DNA from: Saccharothrix ecbatanensis
GTDB taxonomy: Bacteria; Actinomycetota; Actinomycetes; Mycobacteriales; Pseudonocardiaceae
Assembly: GCF_014205015.1 (NCBI RefSeq)
Contig: NZ_JACHMO010000001.1
Coordinates: 9,114,001-9,178,000 of the forward strand
Length of the DNA: 64,000 nt
Direction: 5' to 3'
Position 1 is the stretch's first letter, and each line of letters opens with the position of its first letter. The notes under the pieces were generated by a model that was not told where the DNA came from, did not search any database, and saw only the letters and a program-made list of their open reading frames with translations. Below are positions 9,521 to 16,258 of this stretch, piece by piece. The translations under genes were made by a program, and so were the position numbers.

Positions 9521-9578
9521 GTGACGGTGAAGCGCGGGTCGGTCTCCACGACGCCTTCGAGCACGTCGTCGATCTTCT
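9521..9578 (-). pseudogene. 3' fragment of the aldo/keto reductase gene (duplicate)
   Basis: These 58 bases match 12702-12759, the last codons of the aldo/keto reductase gene, with one difference (9553). The fragment encodes KIDDVLEGVVETDPRFTVTP, but one inserted G just before 9521 removes the original stop, so the frame reads on into the HEAT-repeat gene. It abuts the copied tail of the 66-aa gene at 9582. Confidence 0.85.
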
Positions 9579-9581
9579 GCA

Positions 9582-9652
9582 TCGCCCAGGTGACGCTGCT
9601 GCGCGACGAGTCGGAGGTCTACGGCCCGATGTCCCTCGCCCCGGCCGAGTAG
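9582..9652 (+). pseudogene. 3' fragment of the 66-aa gene (duplicate)
   Basis: These 71 bases match 7790-7860, the final 23 codons and stop of the small gene at 7660-7860, with two differences. The encoded end AQVTLLRDESEVYGPMSLAPAE differs by one residue (D for N). No upstream part of the gene is present: three bases separate it from the reductase fragment, which is on the other strand. Confidence 0.85.
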
Positions 9653-9834
9653 ACCGGGGCGAGCGGCCTCGTCACGGGGTGGGCGCTTCGCTGTCGGTAA
9701 TGCGGTCAGGTCGCCGTCGAGCCGCTGCCGGAGCACGATTCACGACTTCCGGGTTTCTGGTGCGGTCCTACCGTGTCACCGGGGCTTGATGCTGCGATTG
9801 CGCCGCAAACCGGGCAGTGTCCCGAAGCCATCGG

Positions 9835-10068
9835 TCACCTCTCCGCTAGGTCTTGCTTCCTGACGATCGTTTCGGGTTCCCTGTGGTTGTCGCCACGGTC
9901 CGGCGCGCTGTTGACGACCATGAGGTCGATCTTCACGCCATCGCGGAACGAGACCCGCAACACCTTGCCTTGAGGGCCTCTGTCGATCTCTTCGACGCCG
10001 ATGACATCCGGGTGGTCAGCACCATTGATCATCTCCACGAGCAACGCGCGGAACCGGGGGTTTCGCAT
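9835..10068 (-). CDS. Small hypothetical protein of XRE operon, 77 aa
   Basis: The function is unknown. The protein starts MRNPRFRALLVEMINGADHP and contains IGVEEIDRGPQGKVLRVSFRDG followed by a charged tail. It aligns by eye with the middle of the next gene upstream (F-x5-8-[LM]-x-H-x2-[IV]-[IV]-G-V-[DE]-[NE]-I, then LRV-x5-G), so the two look like tandem relatives. It is the last gene of the operon running from 12362 leftward, two bases after its neighbour. About 180 bases between it and the fragment at 9652 hold nothing I can identify. Confidence 0.6.
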   Translation of the reverse strand: MRNPRFRALLVEMINGADHPDVIGVEEIDRGPQGKVLRVSFRDGVKIDLMVVNSAPDRGDNHREPETIVRKQDLAER

Positions 10069-10070
10069 CT

Positions 10071-10394
10071 TCAGAACGCCTCTCGCGGGATCTCGTAGGG
10101 CTGGTGGTGCGGGATGCCCGGACCTTCGACGGTTTGCGCCATCACCACGGAAGTGGCTCCGTTCGCGTGGCGCACCCTCAGGAGGTTGTGGCGTTTGTGC
10201 TGGTCGTCAGGGTGCATGATGTTGTCTACGCCGACGATCTCGTCATGGTCGAGCGCGTCGAGCTGGTCCTTCATCCACCCTGTGAACTCCGTGATTCGCA
10301 CGGCTCGATCCTCCCACGCCATGCCGTACAGGGGCGTGATGTCCCCCAGGAGGGCCGATCGGCCGGCAGTGTCCGACGACTGGTCGAGACTCAT
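10071..10394 (-). CDS. Small hypothetical protein of XRE operon, 107 aa
   Basis: No family is recognised. The 107-residue product has an N-terminal variable part and then ITEFTGWMKDQLDALDHDEI followed by VGVDNIMHPDDQHKRHNLLRV, resembling the 77-aa protein encoded just downstream. The ATG overlaps the preceding gene's stop by four bases, which supports a real translated operon. There is no signal peptide or membrane span. Confidence 0.65.
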   Translation of the reverse strand: MSLDQSSDTAGRSALLGDITPLYGMAWEDRAVRITEFTGWMKDQLDALDHDEIVGVDNIMHPDDQHKRHNLLRVRHANGATSVVMAQTVEGPGIPHHQPYEIPREAF

Positions 10395-10609
10395 TGCGTC
10401 GCCAGCCGCCGTAGCTCGGGGATCTTCGCACCGAGCATCCAGTAGAACTTCTCCGCCGCGTCAGGCGTCAGCGCGACGGTTGCCACCTGGTCGAAGCTGA
10501 CTTCGTACTCGCCGTCGGCGTTGATCCCTTCCTTGAACTCCGCCTCGCTGCTGATCCTGATGTACGAGGAGTGCTCGACCCCGTTACCGGGCTGGATGAC
10601 CATCTGCAA
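10391..10609 (-). CDS. Small hypothetical protein of XRE operon, 72 aa
   Basis: This acidic protein (MQMVIQPGNGVEHSSYIRIS at the start) has an EVSFDQVATVALTPDAAEKFYWMLG segment: a short beta stretch and a helix. The family is not recognised. The ATG lies 55 bases after the upstream small gene, and the stop overlaps the next gene by four bases. Third-codon bases are less GC-biased than in the conserved genes of the window. Confidence 0.6.
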   Translation of the reverse strand: MQMVIQPGNGVEHSSYIRISSEAEFKEGINADGEYEVSFDQVATVALTPDAAEKFYWMLGAKIPELRRLATQ

Positions 10610-10663
10610 CTCGCCTTCTGCTTGTAGTGCCTCTGCTGCGTCGCCGGCCGTTGGGGCGGACGT

Positions 10664-10894
10664 TCACGTGCTGTGCGTGTCGACTGCGCGCCTTGCCGCT
10701 TCGCGCACCTTCCGGATCGCGCGGTCCGCTGCGTTGAGCTTCGGGCATTCCCACGCGGACGTGACGGTGCAGACCGCGTCCATCAACGCGATGGCTTCAC
10801 CCGTTGTGAGGCTGACGTGCACAATTACGTGGCTGCCCGCCGCTGCTTGTAGCCGGGGCGCGCTTTGCGTCGCGTCTTTCGGCCGCACCGTCAT
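10664..10894 (-). CDS. Small hypothetical protein of XRE operon, 76 aa
   Basis: The function is unknown. It contains VIVHVSLTTGEAIALMDAV and a basic helical C-terminus (AADRAIRKVREAARRA). The ATG overlaps the stop of the preceding gene by four bases, which supports its reality. It may be a small nucleic-acid- or protein-binding factor, but that is only a guess from charge. Confidence 0.55.
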   Translation of the reverse strand: MTVRPKDATQSAPRLQAAAGSHVIVHVSLTTGEAIALMDAVCTVTSAWECPKLNAADRAIRKVREAARRAVDTHST

Positions 10895-11127
10895 GACGAC
10901 GTGCCGGCTGCGCCGATCATGGAGGCCCGGAACTTGGCGGCCAACGTCGCCTGCGAGTTGCCGTTCAGGACAACGATCAACACCTTGGCCGACTGACCGT
11001 AACGGCCGATGCCGACGATGGCCGCGACCTGGCGATTGCCGAGGTCGACGGCGTTGATCCGGTGGAGGCTCTCGATTCCGCTGGCCATGCGTCGGACGTT
11101 AAGAGCACGCTTGGCCGGCGGAATCAC
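10891..11127 (-). CDS. Small hypothetical protein of XRE operon, 78 aa
   Basis: The function is unknown. The 78-residue protein begins MIPPAKRALNVRRMASGIES; an internal ATG would give a shorter form starting MASGIES. A central beta-rich part (NRQVAAIVGIGRYGQSAKVL) is followed by an alanine-rich helix. It starts 23 bases after the stop of the XRE regulator and overlaps the next small gene by four bases, so it is almost certainly co-transcribed. Confidence 0.6.
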   Translation of the reverse strand: MIPPAKRALNVRRMASGIESLHRINAVDLGNRQVAAIVGIGRYGQSAKVLIVVLNGNSQATLAAKFRASMIGAAGTSS

Positions 11128-11150
11128 ACGTTGTGAACTTCGGGCTCAGT

Positions 11151-12362
11151 TCACCCGATCGGTGCTACGCCCATCCGCCATGCGAGGCCACGCAATTCCC
11201 GGCCGCCGGCATCACGTTCCGCGCGGCGCAGCATGGCTGCGACCGCTTCGCGGACGAACACGTCACCCCGGACGTGTTGGGGTGCGAGATGTTCGGCGCG
11301 CAACAGCAAGCGCAGTCCCGCCTCGGCCGTTCGTTTCTCGCTGATCAGGCCCCGTCCGACCGTGGAGTAGAAGACGGCTTGCCGTGCTGGGCTTGGGATC
11401 TTTTCGACCGGCACGCCGCGTGCGGTTTCTGCGACTTTCGCCCCGTCGCCGAGTTCCATCCCGATGGTGGCCCGCCAGATTCCGACGTTAATGCGGCCGA
11501 ACCACACCTGCGCGAACTGGCCGACGTCGAGGTCGGCCCGGTCGGCGATCGCGTCGGCTTCGGCGAGGTGGGTCATGGCGGTGTCGCGGTCGGCTTGTGC
11601 TGCGGCGGCAAGCGCTGCGGACAGTTGCAGTTGTCCGTATGCCTGCGCGACGTCGATGTCGTCGAGGTGCGAGGTGAGTGTGTCGGCCATGGCGACGGCC
11701 CGCTGGTACTGCCGGGCGCGGTTGAGGCTTCCGGTGGTGACTCCGCGCAGCCACGCTGCGTAGCCCTTCCAAGCGGGTACGGCGAGGTCGTCGGCGCACT
11801 GCCGCACCCGCATCGCTGCCATCAGGGTAAGGCCGTCGCTGCGTAGCAACCTGGCCACCCACGTGGCGGATGAGTAACAGCGCAACAAGCCGAGCAGCAC
11901 CACGGCGCGTAGCCCCGGTTCCCGTACGTACAAGGCGTGGAGTTCGCCGAGCAGACCGGGCAGGAGGGTGGCTTGGGTCGCGTAGTCGGCGCGGATCTGC
12001 ATTAGTTCCACGAGCCGGTCCACGTCTGCCGCGACGGCCGGCCACTCGCGTGCCGGGTCGCCGGGATCATCGCCGATCTCGTAGGCATCGAGCGTGGCTG
12101 CCAACGCGACGAGGTCGGGATGGATTTCGGTGGACCTGTCGTGGTCCCGGTCCCACGGGCGGCCGGTCAGTTCCGTAGGCGCGACCCGCAGCGCGCGGGC
12201 CAACGCTTCAAGGGTTTGGCGTCGCGTGACAGGCCGCTTCCCGTTTTCGATCATGCTCAGGTAGCTCGCGGACATGCCGGCCAAATCGGCGGTGGCTTTC
12301 AGGTTCATGCCGCGCCACGAACGGACCTCGCGTACACGGCGACCGATGTAGGTGTCGTCCAA
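11151..12362 (-). CDS. XRE-family helix-turn-helix regulator with TPR-like C-terminus
   Basis: This 403-residue regulator has an N-terminal XRE HTH (VREVRSWRGMNLKATADLAG, then MSASYLSMIENGKRPVTRRQ, residues 10-50). A long alpha-helical part of tandem TPR-like repeats follows to the C-terminus. This architecture is common in actinomycetes, where such proteins are usually paired with small DUF397 proteins; a DUF397-like fragment lies divergently at 12461-12640. It heads an operon with five very small genes. Repeated TTCACCGA boxes upstream (12378-12452) are candidate autoregulatory sites. Confidence 0.85.
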   Translation of the reverse strand: MDDTYIGRRVREVRSWRGMNLKATADLAGMSASYLSMIENGKRPVTRRQTLEALARALRVAPTELTGRPWDRDHDRSTEIHPDLVALAATLDAYEIGDDPGDPAREWPAVAADVDRLVELMQIRADYATQATLLPGLLGELHALYVREPGLRAVVLLGLLRCYSSATWVARLLRSDGLTLMAAMRVRQCADDLAVPAWKGYAAWLRGVTTGSLNRARQYQRAVAMADTLTSHLDDIDVAQAYGQLQLSAALAAAAQADRDTAMTHLAEADAIADRADLDVGQFAQVWFGRINVGIWRATIGMELGDGAKVAETARGVPVEKIPSPARQAVFYSTVGRGLISEKRTAEAGLRLLLRAEHLAPQHVRGDVFVREAVAAMLRRAERDAGGRELRGLAWRMGVAPIG

Positions 12363-12373
12363 GACACACCTCG

Positions 12374-12457
12374 CCTGTCTTCACCGAGAGTCGTCGCGCT
12401 TCTTCACCGACGCCCTCGACGGTCGAACCGTGGCGACTGCCTCGGTGAAGAAACAGG
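12374..12457. promoter_or_regulatory. TTCACCGA repeats upstream of the XRE regulator
   Basis: TCTTCACCGA occurs at 12378-12387 and again at 12401-12410. The reverse complement TCGGTGAAGAA occurs at 12442-12452, perfectly paired with 12400-12410. The outer pairing extends to CCTG at 12374 and CAGG at 12454-12457. Three copies within 80 bases of a divergent regulator start suggest operators, but binding is inferred. Confidence 0.5.
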
Positions 12458-12460
12458 TGA

Positions 12461-12640
12461 CACCAGCGTACCGAGAAAGACATCAACAGCTTCCGGCTCG
12501 TCTTCGATGACGCGTGGGACGCGGCGCGGGCAGGACGCGTCATCCGGGACACGAAGGACCGGGGTAGAGGTCACCTGACCTTCCCGGCGCGCTCGTTCGC
12601 GAGCTTCATCGAGTCCCGGAAGAACCCGAACCAGCGGTAA
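12461..12640 (+). pseudogene. DUF397-like fragment without a start codon
   Basis: The frame open from 12461 to the TAA at 12638-12640 encodes a 59-residue stretch whose end, RVIRDTKDRGRGHLTF followed by PARSFASFIES, matches the C-terminal pattern of DUF397 proteins (RDSKDPDGPVLTF...W..F). The usual N-terminal W+KSSYS...NCVEVA part is missing, there is no ATG, GTG or TTG start, and a TGA lies just upstream at 12458. It is divergent from the XRE gene, the usual DUF397 context, so I read it as a broken partner gene. Confidence 0.5.
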
Positions 12641-12643
12641 GCG

Positions 12644-12680
12644 CGAACGGGGCACCCCACGTTTGGGGGTGCCCCGTTCG
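12644..12680. terminator. Bidirectional terminator 3' of the aldo/keto reductase
   Basis: CGAACGGGGCACCCC (12644-12658) and GGGGTGCCCCGTTCG (12666-12680) form a perfect 15-bp stem around a seven-base loop, 15 bases from the reductase stop codon. Confidence 0.75.
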
Positions 12681-12694
12681 TCACTCGACCAGGG

Positions 12695-13681
12695 TCAGGG
12701 AGTGACGGTGAAGCGCGGGTCGGTCTCCACGACACCTTCGAGCACGTCGTCGATCTTCTTCATCAGGTCCTCGTCCAGCTTCACGCCGGCGGCCTTCACG
12801 TTCTCGCGCACCTGCTCGGGGCGGGACGCGCCGATGATCGCGCTCGCCACGTTCGGGTTCTGGAGCACCCAGGCGACGGCCAGCTGGGCGAGGCTGAGGC
12901 CGGCTTCGGCCGCCAGCGGCTTGAGGAGCTGGACCTTCTCCAGCACCTCGTCGCGCAGGAAGCGCTGGATGAACTTCGCGCCGGTCTCGTCGGTCGCGCG
13001 GGAGCCCGCGGGCACCGGCTGACCGGGCAGGTACTTGCCGGTGAGCACGCCCTGGCCGATGGGGGACCAGACGATCTGGCTGACGCCCTCGCGCTCCGAG
13101 GTCGGCACGACCTGCGGCTCGATGACGCGCCACAGCATCGAGTACTGCGGCTGGTTCGAGATGAACGGCACCTTCAGCTCACGTGCCAGCGCCGCGCCCC
13201 GGGCGATCTGCTCGGCGTTCCACTCGGACACGCCGATGTAGAGCGCCTTGCCCTGGCGGACGACGTCGGCGAAGGCCAGCATCGTCTCCTCCAGCGGCAC
13301 CGACTTGTCGTACCGGTGGGCCTGGTAGAGGTCGACGTAGTCGGTCTGGAGGCGCGTGAGGGAGCCGTCGATCGACTCCATGATGTGCTTGCGACCCAGG
13401 CCCTTGTCGTTCGGGCCGCCAGGCCCCGTGGGCCAGAAGACCTTGGTGAAGATCTCCAACGAGGCGCGGCGCTCGCCCTTGAGGGCACGGCCGAGCACGT
13501 CCTCCGCCTTGGTGTTGGCGTACACGTCGGCCGTGTCGAACGTGGTGATGCCCGCGTCGAGAGCCGCACGGACGCAGGCCGTCGCCTGGTCCTCTTCGAC
13601 CTGCGAACCGTGGGTGAGCCAGTTGCCGTACGAGATCTCGCTGATGTTCAGGCCACTGCGGCCGAGACGTCGGAACTCCAT
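12695..13681 (-). CDS. Aldo/keto reductase (potassium-channel beta-subunit-like)
   Basis: This cytosolic NADPH-dependent reductase of 328 residues is a TIM barrel. The catalytic tetrad of the superfamily is visible as D49, Y54 (FDTADVY), K80 (EIFTKVFW) and H122 (YQAHRYD). Cofactor-binding elements ISNQPQYSMLWR and ASAIIGASRPEQV are in place. The closest-looking subfamily is the YghZ/KCNAB-like group (AKR6/AKR14). The physiological carbonyl substrate is unknown. The start ATG is clear. The last ~20 codons are copied at 9521-9578. Confidence 0.92.
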   Translation of the reverse strand: MEFRRLGRSGLNISEISYGNWLTHGSQVEEDQATACVRAALDAGITTFDTADVYANTKAEDVLGRALKGERRASLEIFTKVFWPTGPGGPNDKGLGRKHIMESIDGSLTRLQTDYVDLYQAHRYDKSVPLEETMLAFADVVRQGKALYIGVSEWNAEQIARGAALARELKVPFISNQPQYSMLWRVIEPQVVPTSEREGVSQIVWSPIGQGVLTGKYLPGQPVPAGSRATDETGAKFIQRFLRDEVLEKVQLLKPLAAEAGLSLAQLAVAWVLQNPNVASAIIGASRPEQVRENVKAAGVKLDEDLMKKIDDVLEGVVETDPRFTVTP

Positions 13682-13738
13682 GGTCTCAGCCTAGTACCGG
13701 ATCGTTCGGGTTGCTAATGAACTCCGCGTGGGACGGCC

Positions 13739-14380
13739 TCAGACCTTGTCGCCGGGGCTCACCCGCGGCTTGGGGACGCGCAGGCGGCGGAGCTGGCTGG
13801 CGCGGATGAACGAGTACCAGCCGATGGACAGGCCGCGGCTGGTTTCGCTCGGGAACTTCAGCCGCACCCGCTTGGTCACCATCCGGCCGAGCACGAAGCC
13901 CTCGACGATCATCGCCAGCAGCATGAACGTGGTCAGCAGCGTGGCGTACGACTGCACCTGGGGCATCGGCACGAGCAGCGCCACGAACACCAGGATGGCC
14001 AGCGGCATGAACAGGCCCATCAGGTTGCGGCGCGAGTCGACCACGTCGCGGATGTAGGCCTTCACCGGGCCGCGGTCGCGGGGCAGGAGGTACTTGTCCT
14101 CGCCGGCCATCATCCGCTTGCGGCGCTCGGCCGCCGCCGCACGGCTCTCTTCCTTGGACATCTTGGGCCCACGGGTCACGCGCGCGCGCTTCAACGCCTC
14201 GCGCTGCGTCCTGGGCGGTGGCGGGACGGGGCCGCGGCGCTTGCCCTCCGCCTCTCGGCGCTTCGGTGTGGGCCGTCCCTTGCCCTGGGTGCGCGACGGA
14301 TCGGCCGGGTTCACCTCCGCCGGCGTGTTCTCGGCGGTGGTGTCAGCGGCTTCGTCGGCGTTTCGGCGCAGGAACCTCAC
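13739..14380 (-). CDS. DUF3043 membrane protein
   Basis: This 213-residue protein has a long, charged, probably disordered N-terminus (R/K/P-rich, including KGRPTPKRREAEGKRRG). Two hydrophobic spans (LMGLFMPLAILVFVALLVP and a second ending TFMLLAMIVEGFVLG) and a basic C-terminal tail follow. It belongs to the actinobacterial DUF3043 family, Rv2206 in the syntenic block; no function is established. I chose the GTG at 14380 (MRFLRRNADEA); longer readings run through the divergent glycerate kinase gene. Confidence 0.85.
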   Translation of the reverse strand: MRFLRRNADEAADTTAENTPAEVNPADPSRTQGKGRPTPKRREAEGKRRGPVPPPPRTQREALKRARVTRGPKMSKEESRAAAAERRKRMMAGEDKYLLPRDRGPVKAYIRDVVDSRRNLMGLFMPLAILVFVALLVPMPQVQSYATLLTTFMLLAMIVEGFVLGRMVTKRVRLKFPSETSRGLSIGWYSFIRASQLRRLRVPKPRVSPGDKV

Positions 14381-14422
14381 CGCACCAGAGTAGGAGATGC
14401 CCCGATAAGTACTGTTCGCCAG

Positions 14423-15436
14423 GTGCGAGTTGTGATTGCGCCGGACTGCTTCGGCGGAACGTTGACCGCGCGGGAGGTCGCCGAGGCCGTGGCCGAGGGC
14501 TGGCACCGCACCGCTCCCGACGACGAACTCCACCTGCGCCCGTTGGCCGATGGCGGCCCGGGTTTCGTGGACGTCCTGCACACCGCCTTGGGCGGCGTGC
14601 TCCACACGGCGACCGTCACCGGTCCACTCGGCACGCCCGTCCAGGCGCGCTGGCTGGAGCACGACGGCACCGCCTACATCGAGTCCGCCCAGGCCTGTGG
14701 CCTGCACCTCATCCCGTCCGACCAGCGCGCGCGGACCGCCGAGACCGCCACCACCAGGGGTGTCGGCGAGCTGATCGGCTTGGCGCGGGACGCCCGCACG
14801 ATCGTGGTCGGCCTGGGCGGCTCGGGCACCACGGACGGGGGCGAGGGCCTGCGGGAGACGGTCGGGCACGTCACCGCCCGCCTTGTCGCCGCGGCCGACG
14901 TCGAGAACGTGCTGTTGGGCCCGAACGGCGCCGCGCACACGTTCGGCCCGCAGAAGGGCGCGTCACCGGAAGCGGTGGAACGCCTGGAGGCACGGCTGGC
15001 CGCGATGGACGAGCTGGCCGACGTGCGGGACCGGCCCGGCGCGGGTGCCGCGGGTGGTCTCGGGGCCGCGCTGATGGCCCTGGGCGCGACGGTCGAGTCC
15101 GGCGCGGGGATGGTCCGCTCGCTCACCCGGCTGGACGACGCGCTGGACCACGCCGACCTGGCCGTCACCGGTGAGGGCAGTTTCGACTGGCAGTCGCTGC
15201 GCGGGAAGCTGGTGACCGCCGTGGCACGGGGTGCGGCTGAACGCGGGTTGCCGTGCGTCGTCCTGGCCGGTCAGGTCACTGTGGGTAGGCGTGAGGCGGG
15301 CGCCGCGGGCGTGCAGGAGTCGTACGCGGTGGCCGAGCACGCGGGGTCGGTGGAGCGGAGCATGGCCGACCCGGCGGGCACGCTGGCCGACCTCGCGGCG
15401 CACGTGGCGAGTCACTGGTCACAACGCCGACCCTGA
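14423..15436 (+). CDS. glxK: Glycerate kinase
   Basis: The enzyme phosphorylates D-glycerate, probably to 2-phosphoglycerate as in the GlxK/GarK family. The 337-residue protein starts MRVVIAPDCFGGTLTAREVA and carries the family motifs RPLADGGPG near residue 45, IVVGLGGSGTTDGGEG (about 129-144) and GAAGGLGAALMALGA. The GTG start at 14423 is divergent from the DUF3043 gene with a 42-base gap. It corresponds to Rv2205c. Confidence 0.93.
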   Translation: MRVVIAPDCFGGTLTAREVAEAVAEGWHRTAPDDELHLRPLADGGPGFVDVLHTALGGVLHTATVTGPLGTPVQARWLEHDGTAYIESAQACGLHLIPSDQRARTAETATTRGVGELIGLARDARTIVVGLGGSGTTDGGEGLRETVGHVTARLVAAADVENVLLGPNGAAHTFGPQKGASPEAVERLEARLAAMDELADVRDRPGAGAAGGLGAALMALGATVESGAGMVRSLTRLDDALDHADLAVTGEGSFDWQSLRGKLVTAVARGAAERGLPCVVLAGQVTVGRREAGAAGVQESYAVAEHAGSVERSMADPAGTLADLAAHVASHWSQRRP

Positions 15437-15525
15437 CGGCTGTGCGACCATGGGGGTAGGAACAAAGCGGGTACTTCCCGTGTTGCCCGGAATAGATGCC
15501 CGCAAAGGACCTCTGAGGGAGAGCC

Positions 15526-15900
15526 ATGACGACCGCTCAGGACGCAGTCACCACGACTCCTGACGCCCCGCCGACCCACGGTGTGACGCTGACCGACGCG
15601 GCAGCCGCGAAGGCGAAGGCGCTGCTCGACCAGGAGGGCCGCGACGACATGCACCTGCGCATCGCCGTCCAGCCCGGTGGTTGCGCGGGGCTGCGTTACC
15701 AGCTGTTCTTCGACGAGCGCTCGCTCGACGGTGACGCGCTGCGCGACTTCAACGGCATGAAGGTGGCCGTCGACCGCATGAGCGTGCCCTACGTCGAGGG
15801 CGCGGTGATCGACTTCGTCGACACGATCGAGAAGCAGGGTTTCACCATCGACAACCCGAACGCCGGCGGTTCGTGCGCCTGCGGCGACTCGTTCCACTGA
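15526..15900 (+). CDS. erpA: A-type iron-sulfur cluster carrier (HesB/IscA/ErpA family)
   Basis: This protein delivers Fe-S clusters to apoproteins. The 124-residue product has the three conserved cysteines of the family: C53 in GGCAGLRY, and C117 and C119 in GGSCACG at the C-terminus. The ATG start is preceded by GAGGGAGAG. It is in the same order relative to the glycerate kinase as in mycobacteria (Rv2204c/Rv2205c). Its position upstream of the respiratory gene block fits a role in supplying clusters, but that link is inference. Confidence 0.93.
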   Translation: MTTAQDAVTTTPDAPPTHGVTLTDAAAAKAKALLDQEGRDDMHLRIAVQPGGCAGLRYQLFFDERSLDGDALRDFNGMKVAVDRMSVPYVEGAVIDFVDTIEKQGFTIDNPNAGGSCACGDSFH

Positions 15901-15925
15901 TCGACCGCTGGATTCGCAGCAACCA

Positions 15926-16006
15926 CGGGAAGGGCCTTCGCCACGCGGCGAGGGCCCTTCCCGTTTGCGGTCGGACGGCAAAGGCCCCCGCCGTGGCGGG
16001 GGCCTT
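15926..16006. terminator. Two tandem hairpins after erpA
   Basis: The first hairpin pairs CGGGAAGGGCC (15926-15936) with GGCCCTTCCCG (15953-15963). The second pairs AAGGCCCCCGC (15981-15991) with GCGGGGGCCTT (15996-16006). Both lie between the convergent ends of erpA and the small gene at 16018. Confidence 0.8.
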
Positions 16007-16017
16007 GTGCTGATGGG

Positions 16018-16188
16018 TCAGACGTACGCGTCCAGGTCCGCGACCTGCGCGTAGTTGGCGTCGTCCACCTGCCACGGCCGCGCGGTCCGCGGTTCGGGGA
16101 GGGACTTGGTCTCGCCGCGCAGCTCCCGCGGCAGGTCGGTGCAGTCCTCGATCAGCTGGTCCAGCGTGTCCGCCTCGGTGTTCCTCAC
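16018..16188 (-). CDS. Small conserved hypothetical protein, 56 aa
   Basis: This very acidic 56-residue protein begins MRNTEADTLDQLIEDCTDLP and ends NYAQVADLDAYV. The function is unknown. The GTG at 16188 is preferred; the longer in-frame reading from 16257 would run through the terminator hairpin of the MFS gene. It lies downstream of the MFS gene on the same strand and is convergent with erpA. Confidence 0.6.
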   Translation of the reverse strand: MRNTEADTLDQLIEDCTDLPRELRGETKSLPEPRTARPWQVDDANYAQVADLDAYV

Positions 16189-16223
16189 AGCGCGACCGTA
16201 AGCGGGTAAATCGCTTGACAAAA

Positions 16224-16254
16224 GCCCTACCGGACGGTAGCCGCCCGGTAGGGC
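16224..16254 (-). terminator. Intrinsic terminator after the MFS gene
   Basis: On the minus strand GCCCTACCGG and CCGGTAGGGC form a 10-bp stem followed by TTTTGT, five bases after the MFS stop codon. Confidence 0.75.
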
Positions 16255-16258
16255 CATC

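Noticed and set aside
7861..12690. Integrase- or transposase-borne genomic island with att sites
   Set aside because: No integrase, transposase, tRNA or target duplication was found. The repeats are pieces of the flanking genes, which points to homologous recombination.
16018..16257. Longer 79-codon version of the gene at 16018-16188
   Set aside because: It would translate through the T-tailed MFS terminator hairpin at 16224-16254.
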